DNA of 64,000 nt, from positions 101,781-165,780 of the forward strand of contig NZ_JSAK01000017.1 in the NCBI RefSeq assembly GCF_000802965.1, read 5' to 3'. Each line of letters opens with the position of its first letter. Positions within the stretch are counted from its first letter, which is position 1. The DNA is from Pseudomonas fluorescens. Lineage in GTDB: Bacteria; Pseudomonadota; Gammaproteobacteria; Pseudomonadales; Pseudomonadaceae. The notes below the pieces were generated by a model. That model searched no databases, was not told the DNA's origin, and worked only from the letters and a program-made list of their open reading frames with translations. Position numbers and translations under genes: made by a program. Below, piece by piece: positions 8,568 through 17,218 of this stretch.

Positions 8568-9431
8568 ATGCAAGCCATACGCAGCATTCTGGTGGTCATC
8601 GACCCCGAACACTCGGAAAGCCTGGCGCTCAAACGAGCGAAATTGATTGCCGGTGTGACCCAGGCGCATTTGCACCTGCTGGTGTGCGACCGCAAGCATG
8701 ATCACAGCGCCATGCTTAGCGTGCTCAAGGCTGCCCTGCTTGAAGATGGTTACAGCGTTACCACCGAGCAGGCGTGGAACGAAAGCCTGCACGAAACCAT
8801 CGTCGACGTGCAGCAGGCGGAAGGCTGCGGATTGGTGGTCAAACAGCATTTCCCCGACAGCGCGTTGAAAAAAGCCTTGCTGACCCCGGCGGACTGGAAA
8901 CTGCTGCGCCACTGCCCGACACCGGTGCTGCTAGTTAAAACCGCCGGTTCGTGGAAGGACAAAGTGATTCTGGCGGCCGTCGACGTCGGCAATATGGAAA
9001 GCGAACACCGCCACTTGCACAACACCATCATCGATTACGGCTATGACATCGCCAGCCTGGCCAAGGCGCATTTGCACGTGATCAGTGCGCATCCATCGCC
9101 CATGCTGTCGGCGTCCGACCCCACGTTGCAGCTCAGCGAAACCATCGAGGCGCGCTATCGAGAGCAGTGCAAAGCGTTCCAGGCAGAGTTCGACATCGAC
9201 GACGAGCATCTGCACATCGCAGAAGGACCAGCGGATGTGTTGATTCCGTTCATGGTGCACAAACTGCAGGCGGCTGTGACGGTGATTGGCACCGTGGCGC
9301 GCAGCGGGTTGTCAGGGACGTTGATTGGCAATACCGCGGAAGTGCTGCTCGATACGGTGGAGAGCGATGTGCTGGTGCTCAAGCCGCAGGAGATTGAGGA
9401 TCATCTGGAGGAGTTGGCGGTCAAGCATTGA
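8568..9431 (+). CDS. Tandem universal stress protein (UspE-like)
   Basis: 287 residues in two Usp repeats (about 1-140 and 145-285). The second ends with the nucleotide-binding loop GTVARSGLSGTLIGNTAE, the typical G-x2-G-x9-G-(S/T) region. An AGGAG site precedes ATG 8568. A perfect ANR box lies at the right distance upstream, and homologues next to acnB in Pseudomonas are known as oxygen-limitation stress proteins, so a role in anaerobic survival is expected. Cytosolic; molecular activity unknown. Confidence 0.92.
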   Translation: MQAIRSILVVIDPEHSESLALKRAKLIAGVTQAHLHLLVCDRKHDHSAMLSVLKAALLEDGYSVTTEQAWNESLHETIVDVQQAEGCGLVVKQHFPDSALKKALLTPADWKLLRHCPTPVLLVKTAGSWKDKVILAAVDVGNMESEHRHLHNTIIDYGYDIASLAKAHLHVISAHPSPMLSASDPTLQLSETIEARYREQCKAFQAEFDIDDEHLHIAEGPADVLIPFMVHKLQAAVTVIGTVARSGLSGTLIGNTAEVLLDTVESDVLVLKPQEIEDHLEELAVKH

Positions 9432-9436
9432 TCGAA

Positions 9437-9518
9437 GATCAAAGGATCGCAGCCTGCGGCAGCTCCTACATGGGATTTGCATTCAACCTGTAGGAGCTGC
9501 CGCAGGCTGCGATCTTTT
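9437..9518. repeat. REP inverted repeat pair (TGTAGGAGCTGCCG family)
   Basis: Arms atcgcagcctgcggcagctc and gagctgccgcaggctgcgat are inverted. It lies between convergent genes (usp and the DUF1289 gene) and its end abuts the DUF1289 stop. Confidence 0.92.
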
Positions 9519-9988
9519 CAGGCGCCGAAGGCGTCTTTGAGGAACCCGGGCGCAATGTAGCGCTGGTAATGCGCCTCGGAGAGCAGGAAAAATTCCCGAT
9601 CAATGGCATCGCGCAATTCCGGCAGGTTCCAGTCGCGAAATTCCGGCAGCAGCACCATCCCGTAGGCTTCCAGATTATTGATGACCCGCGCCCCCCGCGC
9701 GATCAACTGGTACGCCCAGCAATACTCCGACTGATGCGGCACGAAGCGGATCTTGCGCTGTTCCAGCTGCATTCTCAGCAGCGCCGGATCGAAAATTTCC
9801 ACCTTGGCAGCCATCACCTGGGACAGCAATTGTTCAAGACGCAGCCACACGGCGCGCTTTTCTTCCTCGTTGTAGCCGTTCCAGTGAATCACTTCATGGT
9901 GGAAACGCTTGCAGCCACGGCACACCAGATCACCGTAAACAGTGGAGCAAAGGCCGACGCAGGGGGTCTTGATGGTCTGATTGGGCAT
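9518..9988 (-). CDS. DUF1289 domain-containing protein
   Basis: 156 residues. The N-terminus carries the DUF1289 four-cysteine cluster (Cys10, Cys14, Cys23, Cys26: TPCVGLC ... VCRGCKRF) followed by WNGYNEEEKRAVW, typical of this small metal-binding domain. The C-terminal 100 residues are conserved in pseudomonads but have no assigned function. It is divergent from acnB with 459 bp between them. Neighbours usp and acnB keep the same order in other Pseudomonas, which suggests a core gene. Confidence 0.9.
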   Translation of the reverse strand: MPNQTIKTPCVGLCSTVYGDLVCRGCKRFHHEVIHWNGYNEEEKRAVWLRLEQLLSQVMAAKVEIFDPALLRMQLEQRKIRFVPHQSEYCWAYQLIARGARVINNLEAYGMVLLPEFRDWNLPELRDAIDREFFLLSEAHYQRYIAPGFLKDAFGA

Positions 9989-10188
9989 AGGTAGGCAAAA
10001 CGCGAAAAAGCAAAACAGGCCCGCATGTTAGCCCTTTGGCCCACATTGATCACCCCTCAAAGTTCAGGGTTTGCGGCCCAAAGGGGCTGCGGTGACGATT
10101 CACCACCAAAGTCCAATAGTTCCCGACTTACCTTTAATTTTTTTTTGCCGTAGAATCAGCCTGCCTTTTTAGGCGCCAATGTCCGTTA
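9989..10188. other. Divergent DUF1289/acnB upstream region
   Basis: 200 bp without a credible gene. It contains an interrupted dyad (agccctttggccc near 10031 and ggcccaaaggggct near 10075) and a TAGAAT hexamer at 10151-10156 that could be the acnB -10 element, followed by a small GCCT...AGGC hairpin (about 10159-10174). No good -35 is visible, so promoter assignment is weak. Confidence 0.4.
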
Positions 10189-10326
10189 GAAGCTGTTTTC
10201 AAAGCGTCACGAGCACAGTCGTTCCTTCAGAGCGGTGTTGGCGAGGGGTTTTTCCAGCGGGGAAAAACCCAACGCCAACCCTCATCAGCTCCCGTTCTGC
10301 AGGCGTAAAACTTTGAAAGCAGCTTC
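10189..10326 (+). promoter_or_regulatory. Long structured 5' leader element upstream of acnB
   Basis: Four nested helices can be read directly. The outer stem is GAAGCTGTTTTCAAAG (10189-10204) with CTTTGAAAGCAGCTTC (10311-10326), 16 pairs with one G-U. Next is CAGAGCGG (10228-10235) with CCGTTCTG (10292-10299), 8 pairs with one G-U. Then come GTTGGCG (10237-10243) with CGCCAAC (10273-10279), and GGGTTTTTCC (10246-10255) with GGAAAAACCC (10261-10270), closed by a five-base loop. No U-tract follows, so it is not an ordinary terminator. It ends about 120 bp before the acnB start. A cis-acting RNA or a DNA-level dyad are both possible. Confidence 0.6.
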
Positions 10327-10447
10327 TGTAAGGAATTGTCGGTAATTCTGGCTAAGTGGCTCACAACGCCATGCAGCGCATGAGTACGGCAATTTCGGGA
10401 TGAGCGTCCCGGACACCCATTTGGGACCACTGATGAGGGTAATAACT

Positions 10448-13048
10448 GTGCTTGAAGCCTACCGCAAACATATCGAAGAGCGTGCAGCACTGGGTATCGT
10501 TCCCCAGCCGCTAAACGCCGAACAAACTGCAGGCCTGGTCGAGCTGCTGAAAAATCCCCCGGCTGGCGAAGAAGCTTTCCTCGTTGACCTGATCACCAAT
10601 CGCGTTCCACCTGGAGTGGACGAAGCAGCCTATGTCAAGGCTGGTTTCCTCTCCGCTATCGCCAAAGGCGAAGCCAAATCCCCTCTGATCGACAAGAAGC
10701 GCGCTGTTGAACTGCTCGGCACCATGCAGGGCGGCTACAACATCGTGACTCTGGTTAACCTGCTGGACGACGCCGAACTGGCTCCAGTAGCAGCCGAAGA
10801 ACTCAAGCACACGCTGCTGATGTTCGACGCTTTCCACGACGTGGCTGAAAAAGCCAAGAACGGCAACGTTCACGCCCAAGGCGTTCTGCAATCCTGGGCT
10901 GACGGCGAGTGGTTCAAGAACCGCCCTACCCTGGCCGACAAGATCAGCCTGCGCGTATTCAAGGTGACTGGCGAGACCAACACCGACGACCTGTCCCCTG
11001 CTCCTGATGCCTGGTCCCGCCCGGACATCCCGCTGCACGCCCTGGCCATGCTGAAAATGGCTCGCGACGGCATCGTGCCTGACGCACAAGGCGTCACCGG
11101 TCCGATGAAGCAGATCGAAGAAATGCGCAATTCGGGCTTCCCGATCGCCTACGTCGGTGACGTGGTAGGTACTGGTTCTTCGCGTAAATCGGCGACCAAC
11201 TCGGTACTGTGGTTCTTCGGCGACGACGTTCCTTACGTGCCGAACAAGCGTGCCGGCGGTTTCTGCTTCGGCAGCAAAATCGCTCCGATCTTCTACAACA
11301 CCATGGAAGATGCTGGCGCACTGCCAATCGAGTTCGACGTTTCCAACATGCACATGGGCGACGTGATCGACCTGTACCCGCATGCTGGCAAAGTCTGCAA
11401 GCACGGCACCGACGAAGTCCTGACCACCTTCGAAATGAAGACCCCGGTCCTGTTGGACGAAGTGCGTGCTGGCGGCCGTATTCCGCTGATCATCGGCCGT
11501 GGCCTGACCGAGAAGGCTCGCACCGAGCTGGGTCTGCCACCTTCGGACCTGTTCAAGAAGCCTGAAGCTCCGGCTGAAAGCACCAAGGGTTTCACCCTGG
11601 CGCAGAAAATGGTCGGCAAGGCTTGCGGCGTGACCGGCGTTCGTCCGGGCACCTACTGCGAACCGAAGATGACCACCGTGGGTTCCCAGGACACCACCGG
11701 TCCAATGACCCGTGACGAACTGAAAGACCTGGCGTGCCTGGGCTTCTCGACCGACCTGGTGATGCAGTCCTTCTGCCACACCGCGGCTTACCCTAAGCCG
11801 ATCGACGTGACCACCCACCACACCCTGCCTGACTTCATCATGACCCGCGGCGGCGTTTCCCTGCGTCCGGGCGACGGCATCATCCACTCGTGGCTGAACC
11901 GCATGCTGCTGCCAGACACCGTCGGTACCGGTGGTGACTCCCACACCCGTTTCCCGATCGGCATCTCGTTCCCGGCCGGTTCCGGCCTGGTGGCGTTCGC
12001 CGCAGCTACTGGCGTCATGCCGCTGGACATGCCTGAGTCGGTCCTGGTTCGCTTCAAGGGCGAACTGCAGCCAGGCGTCACCCTGCGTGACCTGGTTCAC
12101 GCCATTCCTTACTACGCGATCCAGGCTGGCCTGCTGACCGTAGAGAAGAAAGGCAAGAAAAACGCCTTCTCCGGTCGCATCCTGGAGATCGAAGGTTTGC
12201 CTAAGCTGACCGTCGAGCAAGCGTTCGAACTGTCCGACGCTTCGGCTGAACGTTCGGCTGCCGGTTGCACCATCCAGCTGTCGAAAGAGTCGATCGCTGA
12301 GTACCTGCAATCGAACATCACCCTGCTGCGCTGGATGATCGGCGAAGGCTACGGCGATGCCCGTACCCTGGAGCGTCGCGCCCAAGCGATGGAAGCCTGG
12401 CTGGCCAACCCTGAGCTGATGGAAGCGGACAAGGACGCCGAGTACGCCGAAATCATCGAGATCGACCTGGCCGACATCAAGGAGCCTGTACTCTGCGCTC
12501 CGAACGACCCGGACGACGCTCGACTGCTCTCCAGCGTTGCTGGCGAGAAGATCGACGAAGTGTTCATCGGTTCGTGCATGACCAACATCGGCCACTTCCG
12601 CGCTGCCGGCAAGTTGCTGGAACAGGTCAAGGGTCAGCTGCCAACCCGTCTGTGGCTGTCGCCGCCGACCAAGATGGACGCTCACCAACTGACCGAAGAA
12701 GGCTACTACGGCATCTACGGCAAGGCTGGCGCGCGCATGGAAATGCCGGGTTGCTCGCTGTGCATGGGTAACCAGGCACGTGTAGAGCCGAACTCGACTG
12801 TTGTGTCGACTTCGACCCGTAACTTCCCGAACCGTCTGGGTGACGGCGCTAACGTCTACCTGGCTTCGGCCGAGCTGGCGTCGGTTGCTTCCATCCTGGG
12901 TCGCCTGCCGACCGTCGAGGAGTACATGGAATACGCTGGCAAGATCGACAGCATGGCGGCTGATGTCTACCGCTACCTGTCCTTCGACCAGATCGCCGAG
13001 TTCCGTGAAGCTGCTGCGAACGCCAACATCCCGGTCGTTCAAGCCTAA
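10448..13048 (+). CDS. acnB: Bifunctional aconitate hydratase 2 / 2-methylisocitrate dehydratase AcnB
   Basis: 866 residues from GTG 10448, reading [16 protein letters not shown], which aligns with the E. coli AcnB N-terminus (865 residues). A GAGGGT ribosome site lies 9 bp upstream; the ATG at 10400 would add 16 unrelated residues. Order: HEAT-like domain (1-160), swivelling domain 4, then the catalytic domains. The 4Fe-4S ligands are in GSCMTNIGH and [12 protein letters not shown] near the C-terminus. It interconverts citrate and isocitrate in the TCA cycle and can dehydrate 2-methylcitrate. AcnB apo-protein binds mRNA in E. coli, relevant to the folded leader upstream. A strong terminator follows. 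Confidence 0.97.
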   Translation: MLEAYRKHIEERAALGIVPQPLNAEQTAGLVELLKNPPAGEEAFLVDLITNRVPPGVDEAAYVKAGFLSAIAKGEAKSPLIDKKRAVELLGTMQGGYNIVTLVNLLDDAELAPVAAEELKHTLLMFDAFHDVAEKAKNGNVHAQGVLQSWADGEWFKNRPTLADKISLRVFKVTGETNTDDLSPAPDAWSRPDIPLHALAMLKMARDGIVPDAQGVTGPMKQIEEMRNSGFPIAYVGDVVGTGSSRKSATNSVLWFFGDDVPYVPNKRAGGFCFGSKIAPIFYNTMEDAGALPIEFDVSNMHMGDVIDLYPHAGKVCKHGTDEVLTTFEMKTPVLLDEVRAGGRIPLIIGRGLTEKARTELGLPPSDLFKKPEAPAESTKGFTLAQKMVGKACGVTGVRPGTYCEPKMTTVGSQDTTGPMTRDELKDLACLGFSTDLVMQSFCHTAAYPKPIDVTTHHTLPDFIMTRGGVSLRPGDGIIHSWLNRMLLPDTVGTGGDSHTRFPIGISFPAGSGLVAFAAATGVMPLDMPESVLVRFKGELQPGVTLRDLVHAIPYYAIQAGLLTVEKKGKKNAFSGRILEIEGLPKLTVEQAFELSDASAERSAAGCTIQLSKESIAEYLQSNITLLRWMIGEGYGDARTLERRAQAMEAWLANPELMEADKDAEYAEIIEIDLADIKEPVLCAPNDPDDARLLSSVAGEKIDEVFIGSCMTNIGHFRAAGKLLEQVKGQLPTRLWLSPPTKMDAHQLTEEGYYGIYGKAGARMEMPGCSLCMGNQARVEPNSTVVSTSTRNFPNRLGDGANVYLASAELASVASILGRLPTVEEYMEYAGKIDSMAADVYRYLSFDQIAEFREAAANANIPVVQA

Positions 13049-13062
13049 CGTTACAACGCAAT

Positions 13063-13102
13063 AAAAAACGCCGCCCATCGTGAGATGAGCGGCGTTTTTT
13101 TT
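13063..13102 (+). terminator. Rho-independent terminator of acnB
   Basis: AAAAAACGCCGC-CCATC, a GTGA loop, GATGA-GCGGCG, then eight T. Ideal intrinsic terminator 15 bp after the acnB stop. Confidence 0.95.
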
Positions 13103-13130
13103 GCCTTGAGCTTTAGCACTGAAGGCTTTT

Positions 13131-13260
13131 TGTGGCGAGGGAGCTTGCTCCCGCTCGGCGGCGAAGCCGTCGTAAACCCGGTGTATGCGGTTTATCTGAA
13201 ATCCTAGTGTTTGGATGAGGGCTGCTTCGCAGCCCAGCGGGAGCAAGCTCCCTCGCCACA
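13131..13260. repeat. REP inverted repeat pair (GTGGCGAGGGAGCTTG family)
   Basis: Arms tgtggcgagggagcttgctc and gagcaagctccctcgccaca face each other over a 90-bp centre. Located between convergent acnB and the transporter gene. Confidence 0.92.
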
Positions 13261-13282
13261 GAGTTGACGCAGATATTGTGGG

Positions 13283-14563
13283 TTACGCACTCAGCGAATA
13301 GATCAACGCCGAAATCGCCACCAAACCTACTGCCACCACAAACACATTCGACGCCTGGCCGCGATAACGCGCCATCGCCGGCACCTTGCGGATCGCATAC
13401 ATCGGCATCAAGAACAGGATCGCCGCGATGACCGGGCCACCGAGGGTTTCGATCATGCCGAGGATGCTCGGGTTCAGCGTGGCGACAATCCAGCACACCA
13501 CCAGCATGAACGCCGCGACAATACGATCCAGGGTCTTGGCCGCTGGACGCTTGCCGATTTTCACGATCAAACCTTTCAGACCTTCACTGGCGCCGATGTA
13601 GTGCCCCAGGAACGACTTGGAAATGGCCACGAATGCAATCAACGGCGCCGCGAAGGCGATGGTCGGGTTGCTGAAGTGGTTGGCCAGGTACGACAGGATC
13701 GACAGGTTCTGCGCCTTGGCTTCGGCCAATTGCGCCGGGGACAAGGTCAGCACGCAACTGAAGACAAAGAACAGCACCATCACCACCATCAAGGCGTGGG
13801 CGCGGGACAGGATCTGCGAGCTGCGTTGTTCAGCGTGATCGCCGTAACGACGCTTCTGGTCAACCGCGAAGGCCGAGATGATCGGCGAGTGGTTGAACGA
13901 GAACACCATCACCGGAATCGCCAGCCACAGGGTATGCAGCAATGCCGATGGTTCAGGCAGCGTGGTTGCCGTGGTCAGGATGCCGCCGTTCCAGTGCGGA
14001 ATCAGGAACACCGCCAGAAACAGCAACGCGACGATGAACGGGTACACCATCAGGCTCATGGCCTTGACGATCATTTGTTCGCCACAGCGCACCACGGCCA
14101 GCAGGCCAAGGATCAGCACCAACGACAGCACGGCGCGCGGTGGCGGCATGATGTGCAATTGATGCTCGAGGAAACTGCCCACGGTGTTGGTCAGCGCCAC
14201 GCTGTAGATCAACAGGATCGGGAAGATCGCGAAGAAGTACAACAAAGTGATCAACGCGCCAGCCTTGAGGCCGAAATGCTCCTCCACCACTTCGGTGATG
14301 TCCGCGCCATCACGGCCGGACAACACGAAGCGAGTCAGGCCGCGGTGTGCGTAGAACGTCATCGGAAACGCCAGCAACGCCAGGATCAGCAACGGCCAGA
14401 AACCGCCGAGGCCCGCGTTGATTGGCAAAAACAGCGTTCCCGCACCAATCGCCGTGCCAAAAAGGCCCAGCATCCAGGTGGTGTCTTGGCGATTCCAGCT
14501 CGAAAGGGTCGCTGGTGTCGCTGCTACATAGCGTTCGTCGACGCTATTGGCCTGATCATTCAT
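13283..14563 (-). CDS. HAAAP/SdaC-type serine or threonine transporter
   Basis: 426 residues with eleven hydrophobic helices. The start ATG 14563 follows GGAGATCCCACCGG; the frame upstream is rejected. The N-terminal WMLGLFGTAIGAGTLFLPI and the internal VFSFNHSPIISAF are typical of the hydroxy/aromatic amino acid permease (HAAAP) family, including SdaC and TdcC, which import L-serine or L-threonine with protons or sodium. Family assignment is firm; the exact substrate is not. No serine deaminase gene is adjacent. Confidence 0.88.
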   Translation of the reverse strand: MNDQANSVDERYVAATPATLSSWNRQDTTWMLGLFGTAIGAGTLFLPINAGLGGFWPLLILALLAFPMTFYAHRGLTRFVLSGRDGADITEVVEEHFGLKAGALITLLYFFAIFPILLIYSVALTNTVGSFLEHQLHIMPPPRAVLSLVLILGLLAVVRCGEQMIVKAMSLMVYPFIVALLFLAVFLIPHWNGGILTTATTLPEPSALLHTLWLAIPVMVFSFNHSPIISAFAVDQKRRYGDHAEQRSSQILSRAHALMVVMVLFFVFSCVLTLSPAQLAEAKAQNLSILSYLANHFSNPTIAFAAPLIAFVAISKSFLGHYIGASEGLKGLIVKIGKRPAAKTLDRIVAAFMLVVCWIVATLNPSILGMIETLGGPVIAAILFLMPMYAIRKVPAMARYRGQASNVFVVAVGLVAISALIYSLSA

Positions 14564-14856
14564 CCGGTGGGATCTCCACATTCCGGTCACTTGCCACCCG
14601 GCCAGAACGCGTCGGAGTACCCGACAGGCAGCGCCCTGGCCGAAACAGGGGCGCGATTCTGGAGGATTAGTGAACAGAAGCAAAGACTTAGGTGAGGAAC
14701 GGTGGTACCAGGTTTAGTGAATGCGGGTATGTGTCGAGAGGATTTGGCACCGCTTATAACCGCTTTCGGTCTCTGGCGCGCCGAGAGGAAAAAATGTTTA
14801 CCTGCTGTCTGAACTGATTTTGGCAGCTCAATCCAGCGCGTTTTGCGCCAAATCAA
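14564..14856. other. Intergenic region upstream of the transporter and hip module
   Basis: About 290 bp without a credible gene before the first hip operator. It should hold the minus-strand transporter promoter; base composition falls toward A/T on the right, at the boundary of the accessory hip module. No clear -35/-10 pair seen. Confidence 0.4.
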
Positions 14857-14874
14857 TCGGCACTATAATGCCGA
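14857..14874 (+). promoter_or_regulatory. hip operator 1 (overlaps a TATAAT -10 hexamer)
   Basis: TCGGCACTATAATGCCGA: six-base arms TCGGCA/TGCCGA around six bases. The spacer contains TATAAT (14864-14869), so repressor binding would block the promoter directly. Confidence 0.8.
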
Positions 14875-14898
14875 CTAAGTATTAAAATCTTTGGTTAA

Positions 14899-14916
14899 TC
14901 GGAACCATATTGCCGA
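14899..14916 (+). promoter_or_regulatory. hip operator 2
   Basis: TCGGAACCATATTGCCGA: same arm/spacer layout as operator 1 with one arm mismatch. It starts exactly 42 bp after operator 1. Confidence 0.78.
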
Positions 14917-14940
14917 AAGCGGGTGAGTAAGCCACTATAG

Positions 14941-14958
14941 TCGGCATCATAGTTCCGA
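14941..14958 (+). promoter_or_regulatory. hip operator 3
   Basis: TCGGCATCATAGTTCCGA: third copy, exactly 42 bp after operator 2 and 14 bp before the hipA start. A second -10-like TATAGT (14936-14941) abuts it. Confidence 0.78.
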
Positions 14959-14972
14959 TTTGATTCCACGCC

Positions 14973-16289
14973 ATGGCAGAACATCTCACGATACAAACTT
15001 ACGTTGAAGGCCATTGGCGCGATGCCGTGATGCTTTCTGTGGCAAGCGTTGAGCAAGTAAAGGCAGCGCGATGCAGCGTCTCTTACGACCAGCGTTACCT
15101 GATCGAATTCATCGACAAATTAGAGACCCCGTTCGAACCCGCCATCAGCGTGAACCTTGCGTTGAACTGGGACCAGGTCGATAGCAAAGGGTTTCCGCCC
15201 TTCGTCTACGACATCATCCCGGCTGGAGCCGCCCGTAAGTCATTGCAGAAACGCTTCGGTGGAGAAAAGCCCGACGGGATGGACATGGACTTTTTCCTGC
15301 TGGGCCGCTGCACGCCCTCGCCTATCGGGCACTTGCGCGTGAAGGAGTCCGTGGAGCATGTCGATCAGACTCGCAGGGAGGCCTTTGCGCGCAAAGAGAT
15401 TGTAGATAGAACAAACGACTTCCTCGAATACGCCTATGAATCCGGCGCAGCTTTAGGCGGCGCTACGGGCGCTCAGGGAGAAGCGCCGAAGCTCATTATG
15501 GTTGAGGGGGTGGATGGCGCGCTGTATGCCGATGCCATGCTTTCTGACGCGCTTGCACACCGTCATTGGCTGGTGAAGTTTGCTCGCAACCAGGCCACTG
15601 AACGCGACAAGAATATCCTTCGGGCGGAGTATCACTACTACAAGGCGATCTCTGAACTCGGTTTGAACACAATATCCAAGGATGAGCTTGTGCTTGAGGA
15701 AGCCGATAAGCCAAGCCTGTGGATGCCACGCTTTGATCGAAGAATCACCAACGGTGTGGTGGAAAGAATTGCGGTTGAGTCAATCTATTCGGTATGTGGG
15801 AACACTGAACCTGGTTCGAGGATGAATCATGAGGATGTCCTCGCGCGCCTGATCCACCTGTGGCGCACGAATGGGCAGGAAGCAGAGCTTGAGGAACTGG
15901 TCTCGGAGTACCTGCGGCGCGACCTGCTTAACCGTATCCTCGGAAATTCAGACAATCATGGGCGCAACACGGCCATTTTCAGACTTCAGGACCGGTTCGA
16001 GCTGGCGCCGATCTATGATCTTGCTCCGATGGTGCTCGACCCGGAAGGCATTACTCGAGTCACCAAGTGGAAGCCCGAGCATATGGGAAGTCCAGACTGG
16101 AGAGCGATCTGCGAGTTTTTCCAGGAATTTGTGAGCCCTGATCTACTCTTCGAGCGCCTGCGAGGTGACGCTGAATCGTTTAGAGCGTTGCCGGATCTGT
16201 TGGTCAATCTTCCCGAGGAAGTGAGACGTGCTCAATCTATTCCGCTGAACAATCTGGATAAACGGCTGGCTGAATGGGGCCTTCGATGA
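14973..16289 (+). CDS. hipA: HipA-family serine/threonine kinase toxin
   Basis: 438 residues, full length for HipA. N-terminal subdomain about 1-130. Kinase part: glycine-rich loop GGATGAQGEAPK (162-173), likely ATP lysine in WLVKFA (Lys202), catalytic NSDNHGRN (325-332) and metal-binding YDLAPM (348-353). HipA kinases phosphorylate tRNA synthetases and stop growth. The position matching the autophosphorylated serine of E. coli HipA (SIAGAQ) reads Gly here, so control by loop phosphorylation may differ. There is almost no Shine-Dalgarno before the ATG, suggesting weak toxin translation. It overlaps the antitoxin gene by 4 bp (ATGA); toxin-first order is opposite to classical hipBA. Confidence 0.88.
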   Translation: MAEHLTIQTYVEGHWRDAVMLSVASVEQVKAARCSVSYDQRYLIEFIDKLETPFEPAISVNLALNWDQVDSKGFPPFVYDIIPAGAARKSLQKRFGGEKPDGMDMDFFLLGRCTPSPIGHLRVKESVEHVDQTRREAFARKEIVDRTNDFLEYAYESGAALGGATGAQGEAPKLIMVEGVDGALYADAMLSDALAHRHWLVKFARNQATERDKNILRAEYHYYKAISELGLNTISKDELVLEEADKPSLWMPRFDRRITNGVVERIAVESIYSVCGNTEPGSRMNHEDVLARLIHLWRTNGQEAELEELVSEYLRRDLLNRILGNSDNHGRNTAIFRLQDRFELAPIYDLAPMVLDPEGITRVTKWKPEHMGSPDWRAICEFFQEFVSPDLLFERLRGDAESFRALPDLLVNLPEEVRRAQSIPLNNLDKRLAEWGLR

Positions 16290-16711
16290 ACGACACCACG
16301 AACGAACGCAAGCAGCTCATTGACGACATCATGCTGCAGCACCAGATGGGAAGCGAAACCCTGGGAACTGCTGTTCGCCGTCTAAGGCTTGAGGTGACCG
16401 GTCTAGACCAGGACACCTTTGCAGCCATGTGCAATATGTCGACCAAGGCCCTGTACCAGATCGAAAAGGACAAGGGCAATCCAACCATCAGCAGGATCGA
16501 TGCCATCCTGCGTAAATTCGGGCTGCGCCTGGGGCTGACTATTGCGACTAAAGCCACTTACACGCCGCCTGGTGATCAGCACAAGCCGGCCTCTAAAATG
16601 CCCGTTCGCGGGGCGAATCCTCAACGCAAGTACGCCGGTCAGCTCAGTAGAGTGGCTTCTCTGCGGACCACTGCCAAGACCAAGGCCGATGTCGAGGACT
16701 CGTCTGACTGA
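16286..16711 (+). CDS. HipB-like helix-turn-helix antitoxin
   Basis: 141 residues. An XRE-type helix-turn-helix spans about 31-85 (LRLEVTGLDQDTFAAMCNMS then KALYQIEKDKGNPTISRIDA), followed by a polar, basic tail of about 50 residues ending in EDSSD. In hip modules the antitoxin dimer binds operators in front of the operon and holds HipA inactive; the three TCGGMA-N6-TKCCGA sites upstream are the obvious targets. ATG 16286 overlaps the hipA stop, so translation is coupled. The long tail, longer than in E. coli HipB (88 residues), may contact the kinase. Confidence 0.82.
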   Translation: MNDTTNERKQLIDDIMLQHQMGSETLGTAVRRLRLEVTGLDQDTFAAMCNMSTKALYQIEKDKGNPTISRIDAILRKFGLRLGLTIATKATYTPPGDQHKPASKMPVRGANPQRKYAGQLSRVASLRTTAKTKADVEDSSD

Positions 16712-16805
16712 GTGGTTGTCTTGTCTGCATTTCGTCACTCTCCGGTTGTTAAAGGTCTACCGTCATGTATTTTGAACAGACCTGTCATCCTACCGGAGTC
16801 CTTCC

Positions 16806-17189
16806 ATGCCACTGGTTCGCGTTGAAATCAAAAAGCAGCAGGATCCCACCTACGCCAAACGCATCGGCCAATTGATCTACGCCTCCATGCGCAGCGCCAT
16901 TGGCGTGCCGGAGGATGACAACTTCCAGATTCTTGCCGAGCACGATGAGCAACATTTCATCTTCGATCCGGGATATCTCGGCATCCAGCGCAGTGAAAAC
17001 CTGGTGGTGATTCAAATCACCCTGAGCGAAGGCCGCACCGTCGATCAGAAAAAACTCCTCTACAAAACCATCGCCGAGAGCCTCAACCAAGAACTGGCGG
17101 TACGCCTGGAGGACGTTTTCATTAATCTGGTGGAAGTGAAAAAAGAAAACTGGTCCTTCGGCAATGGCATTGCCCAGTACGCCCTCTGA
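16806..17189 (+). CDS. Tautomerase family protein
   Basis: 127 residues starting MPLVRVEI: Pro2, exposed after methionine removal, is the catalytic base of the 4-oxalocrotonate tautomerase superfamily. The length is about twice a 62-residue 4-OT monomer, as in the tautomerase_2 group (two beta-alpha-beta halves). NWSFGNG near the C-terminus is typical of that group. Acts on keto-enol substrates in the cytosol; substrate unknown. Followed after 29 bp by a TetR gene, probably its regulator or operon partner. Confidence 0.88.
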   Translation: MPLVRVEIKKQQDPTYAKRIGQLIYASMRSAIGVPEDDNFQILAEHDEQHFIFDPGYLGIQRSENLVVIQITLSEGRTVDQKKLLYKTIAESLNQELAVRLEDVFINLVEVKKENWSFGNGIAQYAL

Positions 17190-17218
17190 CTTTCAACCTG
17201 TGCAACTGTGAGCCGCCC

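Noticed and set aside
10047..10061. TTGATCACCCCTCAA as an ANR box before acnB
   Set aside because: The second half does not fit TTGAT-N4-ATCAA; only one arm matches.
10237..10279. Treating the inner acnB leader hairpin as an intrinsic terminator
   Set aside because: No run of T follows either strand of the stem; the next bases are CTCATCAGC.
10511..13246. A 911-codon minus-strand frame over acnB
   Set aside because: Shadow of the strongly codon-biased acnB gene; it also runs through the acnB terminator and a REP.
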